DNA of 64,000 nucleotides from contig CAXXLS010000002.1 in assembly GCA_963677135.2 (NCBI GenBank), forward strand, positions 62,001-126,000, read 5' to 3'. Position numbers and translations under genes: made by a program. Shown piece by piece: positions 1-7,698 of the stretch. The first letter of the stretch is position 1. Each line of letters opens with the position of its first letter. Source of the stretch: Seleniibacterium sp963677135. Its GTDB lineage: Bacteria; Desulfobacterota; Desulfuromonadia; Desulfuromonadales; Geopsychrobacteraceae. The notes below the pieces were generated by a model that was not told where the DNA came from, ran no database searches, and worked only from the letters and a program-made list of their open reading frames with translations.

Positions 1-342
1 CAGCTGGTAATCATCCGGCTCAATTCTTAACAGCAGGTCGCCTTTCCAGAATCGACCTCCCGCGACCAGGCGGTTGGAGAGCCAGCTGATACGGCCGCTG
101 ACCTGGGGCGTCAGGGTGATCTGGCGCTTGGCCTTGACCGTTCCGGTCGCCGCGACCATGAGGGTGTGGGACGCGGGAAAAACCTCGGTCACCTCGACCA
201 GGGTCCCCTGCACCACCGGGGGATGACGTTCTGGCGCGGGCTTCAGGTTGCCGAGCATCTTCAGGGCGAAAACGGCTACCGCAATAACCAGCAGTGGCAG
301 AAAGACTTTCAGGAGGCGATGCTTTTTGGTGGTTTGGTCCAT
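1..342 (-). CDS. RND efflux periplasmic adaptor (HlyD/MFP family), N-terminal part
   Basis: Partial gene that enters from beyond the left edge; only the first 114 or so residues are visible. The ATG is at 342-340, one base after the stop of the TolC-like gene, so the two are translationally coupled. The visible part has a short basic N-terminus, one membrane anchor (about residues 11-30, LLKVFLPLLVIAVAVFAL), then a periplasmic stretch with the start of a barrel-sandwich/lipoyl fold (ATGTVKAKRQITLTPQVSGR), which is typical of membrane fusion proteins that bridge an inner-membrane RND pump to the outer-membrane channel. The pump itself should lie further left. Family call is firm, substrate unknown. 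Confidence 0.85.
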   Translation of the reverse strand, partial: MDQTTKKHRLLKVFLPLLVIAVAVFALKMLGNLKPAPERHPPVVQGTLVEVTEVFPASHTLMVAATGTVKAKRQITLTPQVSGRISWLSNRLVAGGRFWKGDLLLRIEPDDYQL

Positions 343-343
343 G

Positions 344-1753
344 TTATTGCGGCTCCACTTCGGTCATGCGCAGGTTTTCCAGTTCTTTGGCCATCCAGCT
401 CCCGCCGAGGGCTCTTACCAGGGTGATACGCTGACTCAGCCATTGTCTCTTGTTGTTGATCTGCTGGCTCAGAATGCCGAGCTGGTCGATTTCGCTGTTC
501 AGCCACGCGGTGCTGTCGCTGAGGCCGAACCGGAAGTTGTTGAGACTGGTGCGCAGGTAGCCCGCATTGGCCTCCAGTTGGCGGTCGAGCAGGTCGGCTT
601 TCAGGGCGAAGTGCCGTTCACTGAACAGGCTGGTTTCCACTTCCGTCATCGCCTCCAACAGGATCTGCTGGACTGCGGCCAGCTGTTCGGCCCTGACCGC
701 CTGCTGCTGATCAGCCGCCGCCTGACGTCGGCCGGCGTCGAACAGGGGCTGGCTCAGGCCCAGTCCCAGGCTCCATATCGTGCCGCTGACGTCGCCGCTG
801 GCCAGGGAATTGGCCGCCCTGCCGAGGGATGCGGTGAGGGTGATGGCCGGCAGTCGTTCGGCCAGGGTGGCCGCCAGGGAATGGTCGGCGGCGGCCAACT
901 GGTGCATGGCCATGGCGACATCGGGACGGCGGGTCAGAAGATCAGCCGGGATACCTGTGGCGACCGGAGTGGAGACGATGGACAATGGCCGGTAGGTCAG
1001 GTCCAGGGAGTCGGGAGCCTGGCCGAGGAGCAGGGCGATGGCGTGCTCGGCCTGCGTCAACGCGATCCGGTAGCCGGGCAGCTTGGCTTCGATGGCGGCG
1101 AGGTTCCGCTGGGCCTGATAAAGCGCGCTCGCGGTGACCAGGCCGGTCTGGTAGCGCCTGGTGACCAGTTCCAGGAGGCTTTGTGACCGCCGTTTTTGCC
1201 GCTCCAGCAGGTCCAGCTGGGCCTGCTGCTCCATGGCCAGAAAATACTGCTCGGCAAGCTGGGCACTGAGACTCAACAGCAGGGTTTTGACGCTGTCGGC
1301 CCCGGCCAAGACCTGGAGCCGGGCCGCTTCGTCACGATCGGCAAGCCGGTTCCAGAGGTCAAGTTCATAGCCGGCGGCCAGGGACAGGCTGCTGATCGTG
1401 GAGCGGGTTTCACCAGCAGCACCGAGGCTTTGAGAACGGTTGGCGGAACCGTTCAGGGCCAGGCTCGGCCAGCGACCGGCAGCGGTCTGGCGTTGTTGGG
1501 CCTCAAGCTGTTCAAGGCGATGAAGGGCCTGGCGGATATCGAGGTTGCCTGAGAACAGCTGTTGTTCAAGGCGATCGAGTTGGGGGTCCTCAAAGGCAAG
1601 CCACCAGCGATCCGGAGCCTGCGCCGCGGGCGGCGACGGGGAAAATGAATAACCTTCAGGGACCTGGGGAGCCGGTAGACTGGCGGGTGCCAGAGGATTG
1701 CAGGCCACCAGAAAGAGCAGAGCGGTCAGAACCAGGCCGCAGCGGATGGTCAT
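344..1753 (-). CDS. TolC/NodT-family outer-membrane efflux lipoprotein
   Basis: 469 residues. Begins with a lipoprotein signal whose lipobox is LVAC (acylated Cys18), followed by a Pro-rich linker and two repeated long-helix OEP domains, the standard size and build of NodT-type channels. Motifs typical of the family are readable: LDIRQALHRLEQLEAQ, GYELDLWNRLADRDEAARL, RRPDVAMAMHQLAAA and LSQPLFDAGRRQA. Role: outer-membrane duct of a tripartite exporter, with the adaptor encoded immediately downstream. The start overlaps the TetR gene by 4 bp, so repressor, channel and adaptor are one transcription unit and are probably autoregulated by the repressor. Confidence 0.9.
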   Translation of the reverse strand: MTIRCGLVLTALLFLVACNPLAPASLPAPQVPEGYSFSPSPPAAQAPDRWWLAFEDPQLDRLEQQLFSGNLDIRQALHRLEQLEAQQRQTAAGRWPSLALNGSANRSQSLGAAGETRSTISSLSLAAGYELDLWNRLADRDEAARLQVLAGADSVKTLLLSLSAQLAEQYFLAMEQQAQLDLLERQKRRSQSLLELVTRRYQTGLVTASALYQAQRNLAAIEAKLPGYRIALTQAEHAIALLLGQAPDSLDLTYRPLSIVSTPVATGIPADLLTRRPDVAMAMHQLAAADHSLAATLAERLPAITLTASLGRAANSLASGDVSGTIWSLGLGLSQPLFDAGRRQAAADQQQAVRAEQLAAVQQILLEAMTEVETSLFSERHFALKADLLDRQLEANAGYLRTSLNNFRFGLSDSTAWLNSEIDQLGILSQQINNKRQWLSQRITLVRALGGSWMAKELENLRMTEVEPQ

Positions 1754-2388
1754 TGCGGTGCCTCCAGTCCCGCCCGGAGAAATTTGAGCAGTTGCGCCTG
1801 TTTCTCCTTTTCTGCCAGTGGCGAGGAGAGGATGCCGTCCTGATCGAAAGACTCCTGATTATCACACATGACGGCACTCATCGCTCCGATCAGAAATTGC
1901 AGGCGGGTCTGCAGGACGGGTTGAGGAAGGTCCGGCAGGGCCTGCCGCAGGCACTCGGAAAAATACTGGAAAATGGGCAGGCCCAGAGAGACAACGCATC
2001 TGCGCACCGTCTGGTCGGGATCGTTCCAGGAGCGGCCGACCAGAGTCAGGAATTCCCTGGCAGCGGGGTTGGTGCTGCGAAATTCGAGGGGTGGTTGAAT
2101 AAATGCCCTGAGCAGGTTGGCGACGGCGGGACGTTGACTCTGCTCACGGGAGCAGCGCATGACTTCTTCCAGGCGTGTCCGGCGCTCGGCGTTCAAGGGG
2201 GTCAGGTGGCGTTCGATAACGGCGTGAAGCAGGTTCTCCTTGGAACCGAAATGATAGTTGACGGCTGCCAGGTTCGCCTTGGCCTGCTCGGTGAGCAACC
2301 GCAGCGAAGTACTGTGGTAGCCGTCGCGTGCGAAAAGCGTCTCGGCGCAATCGAGCAGGCGGTTTTTGGTTGAGCTGCTGGGCATCAT
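1750..2388 (-). CDS. TetR/AcrR-family repressor of the efflux operon
   Basis: 212 residues. The N-terminal helix-turn-helix is clear (residues about 10-55: LLDCAETLFARDGYHSTSLR, then ANLAAVNYHFGSKENLL). The C-terminal ligand domain resembles the CerR/YbiH-type TetR group that sits with HlyD/RND exporters. It is the first gene of the operon and overlaps the TolC gene by 4 bp. The start shown gives two adjacent ATG codons; the second is equally possible. A candidate promoter and operator lie just upstream (2420-2448). The inducer is unknown. Confidence 0.88.
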   Translation of the reverse strand: MMPSSSTKNRLLDCAETLFARDGYHSTSLRLLTEQAKANLAAVNYHFGSKENLLHAVIERHLTPLNAERRTRLEEVMRCSREQSQRPAVANLLRAFIQPPLEFRSTNPAAREFLTLVGRSWNDPDQTVRRCVVSLGLPIFQYFSECLRQALPDLPQPVLQTRLQFLIGAMSAVMCDNQESFDQDGILSSPLAEKEKQAQLLKFLRAGLEAPQ

Positions 2389-2419
2389 GAAAGCTCTCGG
2401 GAAGGAGACAGATCACTTA

Positions 2420-2448
2420 TTTAAACACTCGTTTTAATTGAAAGTCAA
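2420..2448 (-). promoter_or_regulatory. Candidate sigma-70 promoter with TetR operator between -35 and -10
   Basis: On the minus strand TTGACT (2448-2443) and TTTAAA (2425-2420) are separated by 17 bases. An imperfect palindrome TTTAAACACTCGTTTTAA (2420-2437) fills the spacer and overlaps the -10, where a bound TetR dimer would block RNA polymerase. The position fits autoregulation of the repressor-efflux operon. Sequence pattern only. Confidence 0.5.
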
Positions 2449-2650
2449 CAGCCCCGCCGAGCCGTCGATCAGCACGGGAACCTGGGGGGGGGAAGCAACG
2501 GAACCATGCATGATACGTATAAAAAATGAGCATGGTCGGCAGAGGGTGGTGCACAGGGACTGGGCACTGTTGTCAGATGTTGGTTAAAAAATAAGCAGAA
2601 GGTCGAAGCGTGAAGGTTCTTGGAGTGCAAAAACAGGCGTTTAGTTAAGT

Positions 2651-2666
2651 TGGCACGCAGTCTGCT
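2651..2666 (+). promoter_or_regulatory. Sigma-54 (-24/-12) promoter of glnK-amtB
   Basis: TGGCACGCAGTCTGCT fits the RpoN consensus TGGCACG-N4-TTGCW at all but one position, with the GG and GC dinucleotides 10 bases apart. The predicted start is near 2677, giving a leader of about 67 nt. A GTGC-N11-GCAC inverted repeat at 2549-2567, roughly 120 bp upstream of the start, is a possible activator site, but its half-sites are inverted relative to classical NtrC boxes. The remainder of the 355-bp gap (2389-2743) shows nothing else convincing. Confidence 0.8.
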
Positions 2667-2743
2667 AAAGAACAGCGGCAATGACAATTTGGACCTGTGT
2701 TTGAGCAGTTCATTTATAACCACTCTGAAAAGGAGACCTCAGG

Positions 2744-3082
2744 ATGAAAAAAGTAGAATGCATTATCAAGCCGTTCAAGCTGGACGACGTCAAGTCGGCG
2801 ATCACCGACCTTGGCCTGGGCGGGATGACCATCAGCGAAGTGCGCGGTTTCGGCCGTCAGAAAGGGCATACCGAGCTCTACCGCGGTGCCGAATACCAGA
2901 TCGACTTCATTCCCAAGATCAAGATCGAGCTGGTGGTGTCCGAAGAGCAGGTCGAGCCCCTGGTCGCAGCCATTCAGCGGGAAGCCTGCACCGGCCGCAT
3001 CGGTGACGGCAAGATCTTCGTCAGCACCATCGAGCAGTCGATCCGGATCCGTACCGGGGAGACCGGTGAAGACTCTCTCTAA
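2744..3082 (+). CDS. glnK: Nitrogen regulatory protein P-II (GlnK type)
   Basis: 112 residues, full family length. PII fold with the T-loop at about 37-55 carrying Gln39 and the uridylylatable Tyr51 (GHTELYRGAEYQ), and the B-loop ACTGRIGDGKIF at about 81-92 that binds ATP/ADP. Role: senses 2-oxoglutarate, ATP/ADP and nitrogen status and plugs the AmtB channel when nitrogen is ample. It is paired with amtB downstream and with a sigma-54 promoter, which favours the GlnK name over GlnB. A good Shine-Dalgarno (AAAGGAGA) precedes the ATG. Confidence 0.95.
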   Translation: MKKVECIIKPFKLDDVKSAITDLGLGGMTISEVRGFGRQKGHTELYRGAEYQIDFIPKIKIELVVSEEQVEPLVAAIQREACTGRIGDGKIFVSTIEQSIRIRTGETGEDSL

Positions 3083-3085
3083 GGA

Positions 3086-3226
3086 GTTTCTGCCTGGACA
3101 TCGCCCTTTTCCACAATCTCTGCAGCAGTCAGCGGATTTGGTTGTGCGGCGTAAAGCACTACGCCTCCGCCCCAATCCTTGATGGCCTTGACCGTGTGAA
3201 AAATTGCCGATTTCCACATCAGAAAC
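3086..3226. repeat. Dispersed structured palindromic element, copy 1 (3' of glnK)
   Basis: 141 bp bounded by the inverted repeat GTTTCTG/CAGAAAC, starting 4 bases after the glnK stop. Internally it is a nested palindrome with a central hairpin GGCGTA/TACGCC and an outer arm pair GGATTTGG/CCAATCC. It matches, in inverse orientation on the + strand, a second copy at 7699-7853; the core GCGGAGGCGTAGT and the flanks ending in CAATTTTTC are shared. Both copies have the same orientation relative to the gene that precedes them. Confidence 0.7.
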
Positions 3227-3292
3227 ATGATGAGAACACACATCCGCATCTTTCGGATAAGCAATATAAATCTACCATAGGAGATTGAAACA

Positions 3293-4645
3293 ATGAAAAA
3301 ACTGGTTATGGTCCTGCTGACCGTACTCTGTCTCGTCCCGACCCTGGCCCTGGCTGACGACGCCCCGGTTTCGGAGATGTCCTACATTCTGAACACCTTT
3401 TCCTTCCTGGTCATGGGTGTCCTGGTCATGTGGATGGCCGCCGGCTTCGGGATGCTCGAGTCCGGCCTGGTCCGTTCCAAGAACGTGGCCACCATCTGTC
3501 TGAAGAACATCTCCCTGTTCGGCATCGCCGGGATTCTCTTCTACGTGGTCGGCTACAACCTGATGTACGCCGGTGTTGACGGCGGCTTCATGGGCAGCTT
3601 CGGCTTCTGGGCCCCTGATGATGCGGCCGCTCTGGCCGGCGACTACTCCGGCGGTTACGCCGCGTCCTCCGACTGGTTCTTCCAGATGGTGTTCTGTGGA
3701 GCCGCCTGTTCCGTCGTGTCCGGTTGTGTCGCCGAGCGGATCAAGCTGTGGAGCTTCCTGGCCTTCTGCGTGGTCCTGACCGGGATCATCTACCCGATCC
3801 AGGGGTCCTGGGGCTGGGGCGGCGGCTGGCTGTCCGAGATGGGTTTTGCCGATTATGCCGGTTCGACCATCGTTCACTCCGTCGGCGGCTGGGCCGCTCT
3901 GACCGGCGCCATCATCCTCGGCGCCCGGAAAGGCAAGTACGGCAAGGGGGGCAAGGTCAACCCGATGCCCGGTTCCAACATTCCCCTGGCGACCCTCGGG
4001 ACCTTCATCCTGTGGATGGGCTGGTACGGCTTTAACGGTGGTTCCGTTCTGGCCCTGGGCAGCGCCGGTGCCGCCATCGAAATGTCCAACGTTATGGTCA
4101 ACACCAACCTGGCCGCCTGTGGCGGGATGATCGCCGCCATGATCATGGTTCAGATCATGTACAAGAAGGTCGACGTGACCATGGCCCTCAACGGCGCCCT
4201 GGCCGGCCTGGTTTCCATTACCGCCGGTCCTGCGACCCCGTCTCTGGGAGCCGCGACCCTGATCGGCGCCGTTGGCGGCGTGCTGGTGGTTCTGGCCGTA
4301 CCCTTTTTCGACAAGCTCAAGATTGACGACGTTGTCGGCGCCCTGTCTGTTCACCTGGTGTGCGGCATCTGGGGCACCCTGGCCGTACCGATCACCAATG
4401 CCGACGCCAGCTTCACCGTTCAGCTGATCGGTGTCGTTGCGACGGGCGTCTTCGTGATCGTGACCAGCTCCATCGTCTGGCTGGTTCTGAAGTTCACCAT
4501 CGGCATCCGGGTCGGCGAAGAAGAAGAGATGCTCGGCTGCGACTCCACCGAGATCGGCATGGAAGCCTATCCCGACTTCCAGCGGGTCAGCATCGCCGGT
4601 TCCTCCGGCATCTCCGGTTACTCCTCGTCTCCGGAAGGCCGCTAG
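3293..4645 (+). CDS. amtB: Ammonium transporter AmtB
   Basis: 450 residues. Cleavable signal peptide (about 1-22, ending LALADD), then 11 membrane helices. The pore twin-histidine motif is visible as STIVHSVGGW and ALSVHLVCGIWG, with the conserved Asp nearby (FADYAG). It conducts ammonium/ammonia across the inner membrane and is gated by GlnK, encoded upstream across a 210-bp gap filled mostly by the repeat at 3086-3226. The C-terminal tail (after VGEEEEMLGCDSTEIGMEAYPDF) is the usual GlnK-contact region. A strong hairpin terminator follows. Confidence 0.96.
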   Translation: MKKLVMVLLTVLCLVPTLALADDAPVSEMSYILNTFSFLVMGVLVMWMAAGFGMLESGLVRSKNVATICLKNISLFGIAGILFYVVGYNLMYAGVDGGFMGSFGFWAPDDAAALAGDYSGGYAASSDWFFQMVFCGAACSVVSGCVAERIKLWSFLAFCVVLTGIIYPIQGSWGWGGGWLSEMGFADYAGSTIVHSVGGWAALTGAIILGARKGKYGKGGKVNPMPGSNIPLATLGTFILWMGWYGFNGGSVLALGSAGAAIEMSNVMVNTNLAACGGMIAAMIMVQIMYKKVDVTMALNGALAGLVSITAGPATPSLGAATLIGAVGGVLVVLAVPFFDKLKIDDVVGALSVHLVCGIWGTLAVPITNADASFTVQLIGVVATGVFVIVTSSIVWLVLKFTIGIRVGEEEEMLGCDSTEIGMEAYPDFQRVSIAGSSGISGYSSSPEGR

Positions 4646-4673
4646 GCCGAACCGCACAAAGTCATATCGTTCC

Positions 4674-4713
4674 AACCAAAACGGCCACCGCATCTGCGGT
4701 GGCCGTTTTGGTT
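4674..4713. terminator. Rho-independent terminator after amtB
   Basis: A 19-bp inverted repeat (AACCAAAACGGCCACCGCA at 4674-4692 and its complement at 4695-4713) begins with an A-rich and ends with a T-rich segment, so it can serve both amtB and the convergent aldo/keto reductase gene. Confidence 0.75.
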
Positions 4714-4786
4714 GATCGATGAACAACCCGGTCCGGAAGTTTCATTCTCAATTTTTTATGGGCAGGAAACTTGTGCAGGCAGCGGT

Positions 4787-5863
4787 TCAGGCCGCCAGCT
4801 CCGCCAGCCGTTTGATGATCGGCAGGTGTTGGGTGCAGCGTTCTTCGCAGGCGCCGCAGGCGATGCACTGGCCGGCGTTGGCGACCGGGATCCGCCAGTG
4901 GAGGCGATAGCGTTCTTTGACCGCGTTGCTGTCTCCGTCGCTGAGAATCAGCTGGTTGTAGCTGTCCATATGTTTGGGAATGGCGACCTTCGCTGGGCAT
5001 GGCAGGCAATAGCCACAGCCGGTGCAGAGACCGGCAAAGGCCTTGCAGGTGTTGTCATGGACGGCGGCTCGTTCGCTCTGGAGGAAGGGGCGGTAGTTCT
5101 CGATGGCGGCGACCGCCTCGTCAATATCGCGCCGGGTGGCCATCCCGACCACCGCCGAGGTCACCGCCGGATGGGACAGGTTGAAGTGCAGGGCGGCCTG
5201 GACCAGGCTTGATCGCCTCAATTCGCTCAGAAAACCGAAGCGTTCGGGGTTTTGCGGAATGAGGCCGCCCCCCAGGGGGTTCATGGTCAGAACCCCGAGA
5301 TGATGCTGCCCGGCCAAATTGATCGCGGCCTCCCGGTAGGGGGCGTTGAGCACGTTGTAGCCGAGCAGCACCCCTTCGAAAATATCCTTTTCCAGAACCC
5401 TGGCGAGACTCTCCCCCTCCATGTGAGAGGAGCAGAACAGGTGGCCGATCAGACCCTCCTCGCTGGCCCTGACAGCGGCGTCGACAGCGCCGCCCTTCAG
5501 TCGGGCCTCCCAGTCGTCTTCATTCATCAGGTGCCAGACATAATAGACATCGATCTGGTCGAGGCCCAGCCGGGTCAGGCTCTTTTCCAGGGCCCTGCGA
5601 AACTCGTCGCCATCGGGCCGGCCGCACTTGCTGGAGATGCAATAGCTGTCGCGGGGCAGGTTTTTCAGGGCCGCTCCGAAAATATCCTCGCTGCGGTCGG
5701 CACAATAGAAGGGGGCGGTGTCGAAATTATTGATCCCCCGACTGTGGGCGTAATGGATCATCTCGACGCACCGGTCAAGGTTGTCGGGTTGGGCGAACCG
5801 CATTCCGCCGAAACTGATGACGGACAGGTCTTTGCCGGTTTTTCCCAGGGATCGATAGAGCAT
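4787..5863 (-). CDS. Aldo/keto reductase with C-terminal 4Fe-4S ferredoxin domain
   Basis: 358 residues. A TIM-barrel aldo/keto reductase at about 1-270 shows the family's catalytic Asp/Tyr/Lys/His positions in FDTAPFYC, ISSKCG and YYVWHLMN. A C-terminal ferredoxin-like segment carries two cysteine clusters, CTGCGYCLPCP and CIACGACEERC. This fusion is common in strict anaerobes and probably draws electrons from Fe-S carriers. It is monocistronic, convergent with amtB. Substrate unknown. Confidence 0.9.
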   Translation of the reverse strand: MLYRSLGKTGKDLSVISFGGMRFAQPDNLDRCVEMIHYAHSRGINNFDTAPFYCADRSEDIFGAALKNLPRDSYCISSKCGRPDGDEFRRALEKSLTRLGLDQIDVYYVWHLMNEDDWEARLKGGAVDAAVRASEEGLIGHLFCSSHMEGESLARVLEKDIFEGVLLGYNVLNAPYREAAINLAGQHHLGVLTMNPLGGGLIPQNPERFGFLSELRRSSLVQAALHFNLSHPAVTSAVVGMATRRDIDEAVAAIENYRPFLQSERAAVHDNTCKAFAGLCTGCGYCLPCPAKVAIPKHMDSYNQLILSDGDSNAVKERYRLHWRIPVANAGQCIACGACEERCTQHLPIIKRLAELAA

Positions 5864-5904
5864 GAGGTCTCCCCTTCAGAATCAAGAGGTGCACAACGGA
5901 GCGG

Positions 5905-6954
5905 TCAGTTGTCCTCTGGCAGGGGCGGGACGTCGGAGCCGAGCAGAATGGCGAGCCAGCGTGTCGAGTCGTTCACTTCGAGGGCGATCTTGACGATCAT
6001 GGTCAGCGGGACCGAGAGCAGCATGCCGACCGGGCCGAGAATCCAGCCCCAGAACACCAGGGATAGGAAGACCACCAGGGCCGACAGCCCGAGTTTCTGC
6101 CCCATCAGGCGTGGCTCGATGACGCTCCCCATCACCAGGTTGGTCGCCAGGTAGAGGACGCCGACCAGCAGGGCCGGCAGGATCCCGAGCTGTACTGAGG
6201 CGAGCAGGATGGCCGGAATCGCGGCGATAATCGAACCGATGTTCGGGACATAGTTCAGCAGGAACGCAATCATCCCCCAGAGCAGGGCGTAATCGAGCCC
6301 CAGCAGCAACAGCCCCAGGGCGATGATGATGCCGGTGACGAAGCTGACCAGGGTTTTGATGGCCAGGTACTGTTTGACGCCGTGGACGAATTTGTCGAAG
6401 GTCGCCAGGGAGGTGTCGGCATCGAGGAGTGCGGCCCGCAGTTTGCCCGGCATGCCGGCGGCTTCCAGCAGGATGAAGATGACCGTCAGCAGGATCATGA
6501 AAGAGTTGGTCAGAACTCCGCCGGCGGTGGCCAGCATGCTGGCGGCCGACTGCATGAGGGCGCCCGGGTCGAAATGCTCGAGGATGATGTTTTTCGACAG
6601 GTGGATGCCGAAACTTTCCAGCCAGCTGAAGAGTTCAAGGGTCTGCAGACGCAGTTTCTGCTGATAGGAAGGGAGCTGGTTGGTGAAATCATTGACCGAG
6701 GTCCCGACAATGGTCAGAACGCCCAGTCCGCCCAGCATGACCACCGAAATGACGATCAGCATGGCGACGGGCGCTGGAACCTTGCGGTTCTGCAGCCAGA
6801 AGAACGGCCCGGCGCAGATGATCGAAATAAAGAAGGCCAGCAGAAACGGCACGATCAGGGCCTGGGCCGTTTTAAGCCCGGCGAAGATAATGATCAGCGC
6901 GGCCAGGACCAGCAGGATCCGGTTGCTTTTCTGGGAAGATTTGCCTGTGACCAT
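5905..6954 (-). CDS. AI-2E family (YdiK/PerM-like) membrane permease
   Basis: 349 residues from the ATG at 6954 (MVTGKSSQKSN). Hydrophobic with 7-8 predicted membrane segments and the family hallmark ALLWGMIAFLLNYVPNIGSI plus a GPVGMLLSVPL segment near the C-terminus. Members are proposed exporters of autoinducer-2 or other small molecules, but the substrate cannot be read here. An in-frame ATG at 7041 would add 29 residues; it was rejected because the best promoter (TTGACA at 7037-7032, TTTATT at 7014-7009) lies downstream of it. Confidence 0.88.
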   Translation of the reverse strand: MVTGKSSQKSNRILLVLAALIIIFAGLKTAQALIVPFLLAFFISIICAGPFFWLQNRKVPAPVAMLIVISVVMLGGLGVLTIVGTSVNDFTNQLPSYQQKLRLQTLELFSWLESFGIHLSKNIILEHFDPGALMQSAASMLATAGGVLTNSFMILLTVIFILLEAAGMPGKLRAALLDADTSLATFDKFVHGVKQYLAIKTLVSFVTGIIIALGLLLLGLDYALLWGMIAFLLNYVPNIGSIIAAIPAILLASVQLGILPALLVGVLYLATNLVMGSVIEPRLMGQKLGLSALVVFLSLVFWGWILGPVGMLLSVPLTMIVKIALEVNDSTRWLAILLGSDVPPLPEDN

Positions 6955-7008
6955 GATGTCCGGTCCATCGTTGTGGGGAGCTCGCAGCGAAGCTCGGGGT
7001 TCTGCACA

Positions 7009-7037
7009 AATAAAGCGTATGTCCCCGAGCTTGTCAA
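7009..7037 (-). promoter_or_regulatory. Candidate sigma-70 promoter for the AI-2E permease gene, with inverted repeat
   Basis: TTGACA and TTTATT are 17 bases apart on the minus strand. An inverted repeat AAGCTCGGGG (6990-6999) / CCCCGAGCTT (7023-7032) brackets the -10 and start region, a possible operator. This places the start of the gene at 6954. Confidence 0.5.
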
Positions 7038-7090
7038 TCATTTCGGCAGAGGGGCAGCAGATTGCGGACTCTGGCGGATTGAACGAGAGG

Positions 7091-7525
7091 TTATTTCAGG
7101 GTGCAGCGCAGCAGTTTGACCCCGTCCCGGAAATAGACTTCCATCTTGTTGGGATTGATCGTATTGATGACCCGCCCGAGGCCGAACACGGCGTGCTGGA
7201 CCACGTCGCCGGTTTTAAAGACGGTCTTGAGGCTGTAGGGGATGGCATCTGCGGCCTGGGTCTCGCTGAGTTGAGCGGCCCATTCCATTTCCGTTTTGCC
7301 GGCGCGGCTCTGCCGGGGAGCGGCGGAACTGCCGCCGGTCTTGCTGCGTTCCGATTTGACCGAGGGGGCGGCGCTCCGGTAGTTGTGGACGCTGCCGCAG
7401 GTGTTGCACTCGACCCGGACGACCTTGTCCCCGACCATGGCAACGATAGTGTGATTGGTGACATCCTTGCATTTACTGCAGCGCGAGGCGATATAATCGC
7501 CGGCGGATAACTTCTTGTCTGACAT
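7091..7525 (-). CDS. Hypothetical protein: zinc ribbon plus C-terminal small beta-barrel
   Basis: 144 residues from the ATG at 7525, chosen because AAGGAG lies 9-10 nt upstream; the longer reading frame upstream has no ribosome site. Residues 16-43 form a CxxC...CxxC zinc ribbon (Cys16, 19, 40, 43; CSKC and CNTC). A charged Ser/Lys-rich linker (about 52-85) leads to a C-terminal SH3/tudor-like segment (FKTGDVVQHAVFGLGRVI), reminiscent of CarD/Mfd RNA-polymerase-binding or UvrD tudor domains. A nucleic-acid or polymerase-binding role is inferred. A TTGACA-N18-CATACT promoter lies at 7624-7595. Confidence 0.75.
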   Translation of the reverse strand: MSDKKLSAGDYIASRCSKCKDVTNHTIVAMVGDKVVRVECNTCGSVHNYRSAAPSVKSERSKTGGSSAAPRQSRAGKTEMEWAAQLSETQAADAIPYSLKTVFKTGDVVQHAVFGLGRVINTINPNKMEVYFRDGVKLLRCTLK

Positions 7526-7594
7526 ACAACATACTCCTTGGGAAAGGGACCCGTTGTACCCTTTGACCGGGTGCCTGTCAATCCTCTTTGCAGA

Positions 7595-7624
7595 AGTATG
7601 CTCAAAAAAGCGGGTGAATGTCAA
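7595..7624 (-). promoter_or_regulatory. Candidate sigma-70 promoter of the zinc-ribbon gene
   Basis: TTGACA (7624-7619) and CATACT (7600-7595) are separated by 18 bases, with the predicted start about 60 nt before the ATG at 7525. A perfect 16-nt GC palindrome (GGCCCCGGCCGGGGCC, 7631-7646) sits just upstream. Confidence 0.45.
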
Positions 7625-7698
7625 AGACACGGCCCCGGCCGGGGCCGGCTTGAGCTGGCGATGCCAGATGGTTGCCGTCCGGAAAGTCAAAACAGTAA

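Noticed and set aside
2714..3241. Minus-strand open frames across glnK and the repeat at 3086-3226
   Set aside because: They run through the palindromic element and the antisense of glnK; no ribosome site and no conserved motif.
3272..4726. 484-codon open frame antisense to amtB
   Set aside because: Composition artefact (Gly/His/Asp/Gln-rich); amtB on the other strand is certain.
6955..7041. 29-residue N-terminal extension of the AI-2E permease
   Set aside because: The candidate promoter TTGACA/TTTATT lies inside it, so the downstream ATG at 6954 is preferred.
7631..7646. 16-nt GC palindrome GGCCCCGGCCGGGGCC
   Set aside because: Lies upstream of a promoter without T-run or partner site; could arise by chance in GC-rich DNA, so not reported as a separate finding.
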